From Myxococcales bacterium (GTDB lineage Bacteria > Myxococcota_A > Polyangia > Nannocystales > Nannocystaceae), in contig JACKDW010000016.1 of the NCBI GenBank assembly GCA_020633295.1, forward strand, positions 1 to 64,000: 64,000 nucleotides of DNA. Direction: 5' to 3'. This document shows, one piece after another, positions 34,532 to 41,566 of this stretch. The notes under the pieces were generated by a model. The model was not told the origin of the DNA and did not search any database. It saw nothing but the letters and a program-made list of their open reading frames with translations. The position numbers and the translations under genes were made by a program. How positions within the stretch are numbered: the stretch's first letter is position 1; the number at the start of each line of letters is the position of its first letter.

Positions 34532-36148
34532 CTATGGGATGCGATCCGCGCCGGCGTAGTCGAGCTCGTCGGCCACGTCCGGGCGCGGGTCGCCGTCGTA
34601 GTCGAGCTCTGGATCGCCCTCGAGCCAGACGCCGAGGGTCCGCAGGCCGTTGCCGTCGCCCGGCTGCGGCCGGTAGAGCCCGGCCTGCGCGTCCGGGCCC
34701 GTCGTCACGACGTAGCTCTCGACGTTGTTCATGCTCAGCTGAATGATGAGATCGTTCGTGATCTCCGGCGCGACGAGCTCGTAGTCATACGCGCAGCTCG
34801 CGGTCGTGACCTGACACGCGTCGAGCTGCATCGAGTCGGGGCTCGCGCCGTAGATGACGGAGTTGCGCAGCTCGACCTGCGGCTGCGGATCGCCCGAGCA
34901 GATGATCGAGCCGGGGCCGCCCGCGGTGCCGGCGTTGCCGAACAGCGTCGAGTACAGGATCGAGATGTCGGCCACGCCGCTGGCGACGATCCCCGCGCCG
35001 CCGGCGATGTCGATCACGCTGTTGTCCGAGATGAAGGTGTTGACGATGTCGAGCTTCCCGCCCGTCACGATCATGCCGGACGAGCCGTTGAAGAACACGA
35101 GCGACTCGCGCATCACGGTCGTGCACGAGCTGAGCACGAGGCCCGTGGTCCCGTTCTCGATGACGCGGACTCGATCGAGCCGCAGCGTCGACAGGCTGCA
35201 CGCGAGCCCGTCGGTGCTCTGGGCGATGCTGACGCCCTCGATCGCCACCGAGGAGCCCGGCGCGATGGTCAGCGCCGTGCCCATCGCCGACTTGATGATG
35301 ACCTCGCCAGAGCCCTCCACCGCGCGGATCGCGACGTTCTTCGTCGAGCCGACCTCCAGCGGCCCGACGTACTCGCCGCCGTGCACCATGATCGTCGTCG
35401 GCCCGTCGACGACCGCGAGCGCGTGCGCGAGCGTGCAGAACGGCTTGTTCGGGGTGCCCTGCTCGTTGCTGCAGCTCGGGTTGCCCTCGTCGACCCAGAC
35501 GACGCCCTCGAGCGGGAAGCAGGCGCCTGACTGAAAGTCGCAGGCGCTCTCCGGGCAGTCCGCGTGCTCGTCGCAGGACTCGCAGGTCTCGGCCGCCGCG
35601 TCGCACACGGGTCGCTCCGGCGGGCACGCGTCCGGGTTGTCGTCGCTGCACTCGACGCAGCGACCCGTGGAGGAGCACACCGGGGTCTGCTCGCTCACCG
35701 ACGAGCAGCTCGTCAGCTCGACGCAGTCGACGCACTCCCCCGACGCGCCGCAGTAGGGCTGGCTCGCGTCCATCGACTCGCACGCGGCGTTCAGCGAGCC
35801 GTCGGCGGGCGAGCAGTCCGCCGCGTCGCCCGTCGTCGTCTCGCTCACGCTGGAGGTCGAGCCGCTCGGGTCCGTCATCGGGCCCTCGGTCGTCGAGCTC
35901 GACTCGCTGTCGACATCGACGCACACGCCCTGGGCGCACACGAGGTCATCCGAGCCGCAGCCGCCCCCGTCGAGGCACTCGCAGCCGGCCTCGCCCGGTG
36001 AGCACGCGTCCGTGGTCGACGCGGTCGTCGTGACGCCAGGCTCCCCGCAGGCGGACAGCGCGAGCGCGCAGCCGAGGAGCGCGGTGAGCAGGCTGCTCGC
36101 CGGACGCTCGGCCGCGATCGCGGCGAGCGGGCGCGTACGCAAAGACAT
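34532..36148 (-). CDS. Cys-rich beta-helix surface lipoprotein, paralogue 2
   Basis: 538 residues with the same plan as its neighbours. The signal peptide has lipobox ALSAC. A first Cys cluster comes early (GEAGCECLDGGGCGSDDLVC), then a Ser/Thr stalk and a second Cys-rich block (CVDCVELTSCSS, CVECSDDNPDAC, CESCDEHADCPESAC). VVWVDEGNPSCSNEQGTPNKPFCTLAHAL opens the beta-helix. The C-terminus is DELDYAGADRIP. ATG 36148 is assigned, but the GTG right before it (36151) sits exactly 6 nt after the -10 and could be the true leaderless start. Function unknown; surface anchoring inferred. Confidence 0.82.
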   Translation of the reverse strand: MSLRTRPLAAIAAERPASSLLTALLGCALALSACGEPGVTTTASTTDACSPGEAGCECLDGGGCGSDDLVCAQGVCVDVDSESSSTTEGPMTDPSGSTSSVSETTTGDAADCSPADGSLNAACESMDASQPYCGASGECVDCVELTSCSSVSEQTPVCSSTGRCVECSDDNPDACPPERPVCDAAAETCESCDEHADCPESACDFQSGACFPLEGVVWVDEGNPSCSNEQGTPNKPFCTLAHALAVVDGPTTIMVHGGEYVGPLEVGSTKNVAIRAVEGSGEVIIKSAMGTALTIAPGSSVAIEGVSIAQSTDGLACSLSTLRLDRVRVIENGTTGLVLSSCTTVMRESLVFFNGSSGMIVTGGKLDIVNTFISDNSVIDIAGGAGIVASGVADISILYSTLFGNAGTAGGPGSIICSGDPQPQVELRNSVIYGASPDSMQLDACQVTTASCAYDYELVAPEITNDLIIQLSMNNVESYVVTTGPDAQAGLYRPQPGDGNGLRTLGVWLEGDPELDYDGDPRPDVADELDYAGADRIP

Positions 36149-36157
36149 CACGGTTTG

Positions 36158-36186
36158 AGTATTCCTCAGGCGCGACCGACTGACAA
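36158..36186 (-). promoter_or_regulatory. Promoter of beta-helix lipoprotein 2 (likely leaderless)
   Basis: Minus strand TTGTCA (36186-36181), 17-nt spacer, AATACT (36163-36158), then 6 nt to GTG 36151 and 9 nt to ATG 36148. A normal transcription start would coincide with the GTG. Confidence 0.65.
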
Positions 36187-36470
36187 CATGAAGGCCGCGC
36201 GCGGCCCAGGACCCCGACCGCGCGGCCGTGAGCCTGGCTCTCACCTGCTCACATGGTCATATACACGAAGCGCGCCTAATGAACCTTTGGACATGACCAA
36301 AAGTGCACTATCGCGGTCGCCCGAACGCGCCCGCGGCGGCGAGCCCGTCCGCGCGCGTCGACGGCCCGACCGGGGCGCCCCGCCCCCAGCTCGCGCCCCC
36401 GCATGGGCGTCGCGCGTGCCCGCGTCGCCGCGCGCGACCGCGACGCGCGAGGGCCCGGGCGCGATCCGGC
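36187..36470. other. Intergenic region between lipoproteins 2 and 3
   Basis: Holds no gene. The last 180 bp next to 36470 are strongly GC-biased and lack repeats or a clear hairpin. An A/T-richer patch is at 36250-36310. Confidence 0.5.
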
Positions 36471-38048
36471 TCAGGGCACGTCCGCGCCGGCGAAGTCGGA
36501 CGAGGAGTCGATGCTCGGGCGCGGGTCGCCGTCGAAGTCATAGGCGGGGTCGCCCGCGTTCCAGACCGCGACCCCGTCGAAGTCGTCCCCGCCGCCCGCG
36601 AGGTGGAAGTCGCCCCCGATCGCGTCGATGAACCAGCCCGTGTCGAGCTCCATCGGGCTGAAGAACTTGTTCATCTCGCCCATCAGCCCGCCCGTGTCGA
36701 CCGCGCTGGTCGTGAACACGATCTCGCCGCAGGTCACCGAGTTCTGATCCCCGGAGCCGAGCACGATCGAGTTGCGCGCGGTGCCGGTGATCCCCGGGGC
36801 GCAGCCGATCGCGTCGGCGCCGAAGGCGAAGTTAAACGCGATCGTCGAGTAGATGATGTCCGCGGTCGCGCCGTTCTCGAGCGAGAGCCCGCCCAGCGTC
36901 GCGGCGCCGCTGCCGTTGCTGCCGACGAACGAGTTCTCGAGCCGCAGCGAGCCGCCGTTCACCCGCAGGCCGCCGGCGTTGTTCGAGAACAGCTTCGTGC
37001 CGACGACCGCGAGCTCGCAGCCAGAGCCGACCAGCCCGACGCCCTTCTTCTCGATGATCTCCGCGCGGTGCATCCACAGCGTCGCGTCGTCGCAGTCGAC
37101 GCCGACCGAGGTCGTCGGGCCCTCGCCGTAGATCGCCAGGTCCTCGAGGTAGACGTTCGCGTTCTGGCCGACGCGGATCGAGTCGGCGTTGGCGACCTTG
37201 AGCGTGATGATGCCCTCGCTGTCGGACTCGCGCATGATCGCGACGGTGAGGTTGGACGAGATGTTGACCTGCTCGCTGTAGTTCGCCGACGGCTTGACGC
37301 GGATCAGCCGGGGCGCCTGGTCGGCGATGCTGTCGATCGCGTCCGCGATCTCGCAGAACGGCTTGTCCTTCGCGCCCGTCGCCGCGACGCAGTTCGCGCC
37401 GAGCCGGTCGACCCAGATCACCGTGTTCGCGGGGAAGCACGCGCCGGTCGCCAGCACGCACGCGCCGGACTGACACTGACCGTGATCCGTGCAGGGGGCG
37501 CAGGCCATCGCGTCGAGGTCGCAGACCGGCGTCTCGCCCCCGCACGCGCTCGTCTCGTTCTCGCGGCACTGGACGCAGGTGCCCGAGACGTCGTCGCAGA
37601 CGGGCGTGTTCGCGTCGACGCCCGCGCACGACTCGAGGCCGCCGCAGTCGACGCAGTCGCCGGTCGCGTTGCAGTAGAGGCCGGTGTCGCAGTCGGGGTT
37701 GTCGACGACGCCGTTGGCGGGATCACAGGGCGGCTGCGCGGTCGTCGAGCCCGTGCTGGAGGTCGTCCCCGAGCCGGTCCCGGGATCCGTCGACGGGTCG
37801 GAGGAGCCGGTCGTCTCGTCGACGTTCGTCGTCGTGCTCGGGTCGTCGCCGGGGATGCACTCGTTCGAGGCGCAGATCAGGCCGTCGTCGCAGGAGCTGT
37901 CGTCCTTGCACTCGCAGCCCATCGAGCCAGGCTCGCAGCCTGTGCCCTCGCCGGTCGAGCCGGTGGTCGTGCCCTCCGGCGTCACGCACCCGACCCCTCC
38001 GACACACATCCCGAGCGTAAAAACCAGTGCAGACCACGTAAGGCGCAT
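36471..38048 (-). CDS. Cys-rich beta-helix surface lipoprotein, paralogue 3
   Basis: 525 residues. The lipobox region is CVGGVGC after MRLTWSALVFTLGM. A first Cys cluster (GCECKDDSSCDDGLIC) precedes the Ser/Thr/Gly stalk, and a second Cys-rich block follows (CVDCGGLESCAG, CVQCRENETSAC, CAPCTDHGQCQSGAC). VIWVDRLGANCVAATGAKDKPFCEIADA opens the beta-helix. It ends with SSDFAGADVP. Two Cys clusters around the stalk make it closest in plan to paralogue 2. ATG 38048 lies 8 nt after the -10. Likely outward-facing lipoprotein; role unknown. Confidence 0.82.
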   Translation of the reverse strand: MRLTWSALVFTLGMCVGGVGCVTPEGTTTGSTGEGTGCEPGSMGCECKDDSSCDDGLICASNECIPGDDPSTTTNVDETTGSSDPSTDPGTGSGTTSSTGSTTAQPPCDPANGVVDNPDCDTGLYCNATGDCVDCGGLESCAGVDANTPVCDDVSGTCVQCRENETSACGGETPVCDLDAMACAPCTDHGQCQSGACVLATGACFPANTVIWVDRLGANCVAATGAKDKPFCEIADAIDSIADQAPRLIRVKPSANYSEQVNISSNLTVAIMRESDSEGIITLKVANADSIRVGQNANVYLEDLAIYGEGPTTSVGVDCDDATLWMHRAEIIEKKGVGLVGSGCELAVVGTKLFSNNAGGLRVNGGSLRLENSFVGSNGSGAATLGGLSLENGATADIIYSTIAFNFAFGADAIGCAPGITGTARNSIVLGSGDQNSVTCGEIVFTTSAVDTGGLMGEMNKFFSPMELDTGWFIDAIGGDFHLAGGGDDFDGVAVWNAGDPAYDFDGDPRPSIDSSSDFAGADVP

Positions 38049-38056
38049 GATGGACG

Positions 38057-38085
38057 AGTATTCCCCAATCGGCTGGTACCCGCAA
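38057..38085 (-). promoter_or_regulatory. Promoter of beta-helix lipoprotein 3 (very short leader)
   Basis: Minus strand TTGCGG (38085-38080), 17-nt spacer, AATACT (38062-38057), 8 nt to ATG 38048. Confidence 0.55.
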
Positions 38086-38524
38086 CGAGGGCCATGTGGA
38101 CACAATCGCGCGCCGCCGCGAGCTCGCGCGACGCGAGGTCACCGCGCCGGTCGTCGACCTCGACAATCAACTTGACCCATCGGGCAGATCATCTCGCCGC
38201 CCGCCGCGCGACACAGCTCGAGCGCCGGCGCGGCCTGAGGCCGACGCGCCGCGAGCTCGCCGACCGTCGACGACACGCGGCGGCGCTGCTCGACGCCGCC
38301 GCGCGGACTTGCGCCGACGCGCCGCGCCCGGCCGACCGCCCACGCCCGCGCGCGAAATAGAACACGCGCGCGGCCGCGTGCATATACACGGGACCGCGTC
38401 CGCGTCGCGCGCGTGACGCTCGTCGACCGCGAGCGCGGCACGACGGGCGCGCGAGCTCGCGGACCGACGAGCGCGCGCCGCCTGAACCTGACCGTTCGAA
38501 CCTGTTCGATCCCGCCGCGCGCGG
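38086..38524. other. Intergenic region between lipoproteins 3 and 4
   Basis: About 440 bp, extremely rich in cgcg. ORFs on both strands here are shadows with no homology. I see no strong hairpin, repeat array or RNA gene. Confidence 0.5.
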
Positions 38525-40231
38525 CTACGGGATGTCCGCGCCGGCGTAGTCGCTCGCGTCGAGGTTGAGCGGGCGCCCCTGGCCGTCGAAGTCCATGTAC
38601 GGGTCCTCGCTCTTGTGCGTCGCGACGCCCGCGAGCTCGCCGCGCGCGAGCGCACGGTAGACGCCGCCCACCGCGGGGCCGTCGAACACGTCGTCGAGGC
38701 CGATGTCCGTGAGCACCTTCGGGAACGCGACCATGTAGTTGGTCTCGGCGTCGATGACGCTCCCGCAGCCCATGTTGTTGCCGTTGTTCTCGAGCGGGAT
38801 CTTGCCGATCAGCGTCGAGTTGCGGATCCGCGAGTTGTCGAGGTTGCTCGCGCCGATGCAGTCGAGCACGCTCGCGAACAGGCTCGAGTTGTCGACGAAG
38901 GTCGTGTGCGTGACGACGACCTTGCCGCCGCCGTTGACGCGCAGCGGCGCGTACTTGTTCGTGCCGGGCGGCTGGTCGACGTTGTTGTTGGCGTTCCCGT
39001 TGCCGGAGAAGAACGAGTTCTCGACGTCGACGGTCCCGCCGGTCACGAGCACGCCCTCGGCGTTGCCGGCGATCGTCGTGCGGCGGATGTGCAGCTCGCC
39101 CTGCTTGGCCCACGCGAGCGAGTTGTTGTCGGTCATCTGGCTGCGATCGATGTAGAGGCGGCTGTTGCCCTCGAGCACGATCATCGGCTGGGCGATCTCC
39201 TGCGGGTTCTCGTGGAACCGGACGCCGTCGATGAAGACGTAGGCGTCGGTGCCGACGACGAGCGCCGAGTCCTCGGTCACCAGCGTGCTGATGATCGGCA
39301 TCGGCGAGCCGCCCTCCTCGCCGTTGACGATCGCGATGCGGAAGTCGCCGTCGATGATGATCGAGTCGGTCTGCCGGTGGGCGTCGTCCTCGTGCAGGAG
39401 CTTGAAGGTGATCGGCGTGTTGACCTCCGCGTGCTGCTCGATCGCGTACGCGAGCGAGCAGTACGGGTTCTCCTCGGAGCCGTCCTCGCCGGCGCAGTTC
39501 TGCCGCGCCTTGACCCAGATGACGTTGCTCGCGGGGAAGCAGATCCCCGTCTCGATGTTGCACGCCATGCTCGCGCACTGGCTGTGCTCGAAGCAGGCGT
39601 CGCACTGCTGCGTGTACGGGTTGCAGATCGACTCGTTCGGGTTCGTGCACGCGCCGCTCTGCGTCGCGGTGCACTCGACGCAGTAGCCGCTCGCCGCGTC
39701 ACACGCGGGCGTCATCGGATCGACCGCGACGCAGTCGGCGAGCGCGTCGCAGGTGCCGCACACGTCCTCGCCGACGCAGTACGGCGCGTCGGGATCGTCG
39801 CAGCCGACGTTCGGCGACTGCGGGTCACAGCTCGGCGTGCCGGTCGTCGTCGTCGTCTCGTCGGTCGTGCCCGAGCTCGTGTCCGTCGTGGGGTCCGTCG
39901 GGAGCGGCTCCGTCGTCTCCGGGGTCGAGGTCGTGGTGCCGATCGTCGTCTCGTTCGAGGTCTCGCTCCCGGACGTCGTGGCGCTGTCCGTGCCGGACGC
40001 GACGTACGCGCAGCCAGCGGCCGGCTCGGCGACGCAGCCGTTATTGCCCGACGCGCACTCGTCACAGAGCAGCCCCTCAGGACAGCTCCCCTCGTTCAGC
40101 GCGCAGTGCTCCTGGTTGATCAGCAGGCAGCCCTCGCTGACCACCCCGAGCCCGAACGCCGCGAGCGCGAGGCCGAACGCGCCCGTGACACGTGCGAGCC
40201 CGCGCGTACTCTGATGAGAATTGAAACCCAT
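38525..40231 (-). CDS. Cys-rich beta-helix surface lipoprotein, paralogue 4
   Basis: 568 residues, the longest of the set. The signal segment is GLGVVSEGC. A first Cys patch (CALNEGSCPEGLLCDEC) lies before the Ser/Thr stalk, and the second Cys-rich block is CGTCDALADC, CVECTATQSGAC, CDACFEHSQCASMAC. The shared NIETGICFPASNVIWVKA link is followed by NCAGEDGSEENPYCSLAYAI, opening the beta-helix. It ends with ASDYAGADIP. The start at ATG 40231 is 36 nt downstream of the stop of the exported protein at 40268, so the two may be co-transcribed, unlike the other paralogues. Confidence 0.82.
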   Translation of the reverse strand: MGFNSHQSTRGLARVTGAFGLALAAFGLGVVSEGCLLINQEHCALNEGSCPEGLLCDECASGNNGCVAEPAAGCAYVASGTDSATTSGSETSNETTIGTTTSTPETTEPLPTDPTTDTSSGTTDETTTTTGTPSCDPQSPNVGCDDPDAPYCVGEDVCGTCDALADCVAVDPMTPACDAASGYCVECTATQSGACTNPNESICNPYTQQCDACFEHSQCASMACNIETGICFPASNVIWVKARQNCAGEDGSEENPYCSLAYAIEQHAEVNTPITFKLLHEDDAHRQTDSIIIDGDFRIAIVNGEEGGSPMPIISTLVTEDSALVVGTDAYVFIDGVRFHENPQEIAQPMIVLEGNSRLYIDRSQMTDNNSLAWAKQGELHIRRTTIAGNAEGVLVTGGTVDVENSFFSGNGNANNNVDQPPGTNKYAPLRVNGGGKVVVTHTTFVDNSSLFASVLDCIGASNLDNSRIRNSTLIGKIPLENNGNNMGCGSVIDAETNYMVAFPKVLTDIGLDDVFDGPAVGGVYRALARGELAGVATHKSEDPYMDFDGQGRPLNLDASDYAGADIP

Positions 40232-40267
40232 TGCGAAATCCCTCTGCTCGCGCTTGAGCGCTCGACC

Positions 40268-41137
40268 TCAGAACCGCCCGGCCCAGGAGACGCCGGCGAC
40301 GCCGGGGCCCACGACCGGCGTCAGCGCGCTGCGTCGCTGCTGCCGGCGCTGTCGATCGACGATGAACAGCGCCACCCCGGTGACGAGCGTGACGCCGCCG
40401 ATCGCCAGCAAGGCCGCGCCCGGCGGACGCGTGCTGATCAGCTCCCAACCCTTATCTTCGTTGCGCTGCTTGGGCGAGTTGAGCGTGAGCCCGAGGCCGA
40501 TGGCCGTGCCGACGCCGCCCACCGCCATCATCCCGATCCCCGCCTTGCCCGTGGAGCTCATGCCCTCGTCGGGGTCGTCCGACGTGGGCGGTCCGCCCGG
40601 GGGCGGCGTCGTCGGCGGGCTCTCGGGCTGATTCTGCTTCGCGGCCGCGGCCTCGCGGGCCGCCAGCGCCCGCTTGACGTCGCGGTCCTCGAGGTACTGC
40701 ACGATCGTCGGCCGGAGCTTGCGGAACTCCTCACGGATCTTGGTCGAGAGCTCGCCCTCGGTGCACAGCTCGCACTGGGCCTCGATCGGCTGCCCCGCGA
40801 GGCTCCGGCTCTCGGCGATCGCGTCGATCGCGAGCTCGTAGCCCTCGTCGTTGTACTCGCCCATACCCGTGATCTTGACGTAGATCTGGGGGTCATCATC
40901 CCCGAGGGACTCGCTGATCCCCTCGGCGGCGATGGCCTCGAGCGCCTGGTTCTTGAGCGACATCTGCTCGGCCTCCGAGAAGCCCGCGAGCTCGACGTTG
41001 ACCTTCGCCGGGATCGAGCCGTCGGTGACGACCGCGACGACCGGCGACAGCAGCGTCTGCGGCGTCGCCGGGGCGTTCACCGCCATCACGGGACTGGGGA
41101 GCGCGAGCGAGAGAGCGAGTGCGGTCGAGAGCTGCAT
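40268..41137 (-). CDS. Exported protein with C-terminal membrane helices, unknown function
   Basis: 289 residues. A signal peptide (MQLSTALALSLALPSPVMA) leads to a ~130-residue domain resembling periplasmic proteins that bind or sum an input (VNVELAGFSEAEQMSLKNQALEAI, DPQIYVKITGMGEYNDEGYEL). One Cys pair (CELC) is present. A Pro-rich linker follows, and two membrane helices at the end (GIGMMAVGGVGTAIGLGLT and LLAIGGVTLVTGVALFIVD). Similar layouts are frequent in myxobacterial proteins of unknown role. ATG 41137 matches the signal peptide; the longer frame upstream is not supported. The upstream region has three GTAYCGAA repeats. Confidence 0.65.
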   Translation of the reverse strand: MQLSTALALSLALPSPVMAVNAPATPQTLLSPVVAVVTDGSIPAKVNVELAGFSEAEQMSLKNQALEAIAAEGISESLGDDDPQIYVKITGMGEYNDEGYELAIDAIAESRSLAGQPIEAQCELCTEGELSTKIREEFRKLRPTIVQYLEDRDVKRALAAREAAAAKQNQPESPPTTPPPGGPPTSDDPDEGMSSTGKAGIGMMAVGGVGTAIGLGLTLNSPKQRNEDKGWELISTRPPGAALLAIGGVTLVTGVALFIVDRQRRQQRRSALTPVVGPGVAGVSWAGRF

Positions 41138-41566
41138 GACGATACGGGGGGAAGACGGCGGGAAACCAGGCGGAGCAGTGCGTTGACGCGAAGCCTCCAG
41201 CGGATCGGATGGTACCGAAGGTATCGAAAATAGTACCGAAAACGCGGGGGACGATCGCGGAGATTTGATCCAACAACGAGTCGACAGCGCGCGCCAGCTC
41301 GAGCGACGCATGGGCATTTTCACTCGTCGGCTGTGTCGAGTTTGACAGCTCGCGAGCTCGACTCGAGCGAGCGTCACGCGACGCGCCCGCGCCCGTTCTG
41401 ATCATCCAACGATCTCGCGGCGGCATCGCGCTGTCGGCCAATCGCGCTCACGACGCGAGCGGCCTCACACGGTGCACGCACCTCTGCACCGGTGGGTGTG
41501 AACGTCTGTTCGCTCGAGCAGGAGATCGGTCGCTCGACGCGCGCGAGCGCCACGCGCGGACCGTCG
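41138..41566. other. Gene-free stretch (~430 bp) between the exported protein and the kinase gene
   Basis: Both neighbours are on the minus strand. Contains the GTAYCGAA repeats (41212-41240) and an A/T-richer patch around 41200-41270 that should carry the promoter. Nothing else is recognised. Confidence 0.55.
41212..41240 (-). repeat. Three direct repeats GTAYCGAA (candidate operator)
   Basis: GTACCGAA (41212-41219), GTATCGAA (41221-41228) and GTACCGAA (41233-41240) on the + strand, with start-to-start spacing 9 and 12. They lie 75-105 bp upstream of the exported-protein ATG (41137), where a regulator could act. Confidence 0.55.
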
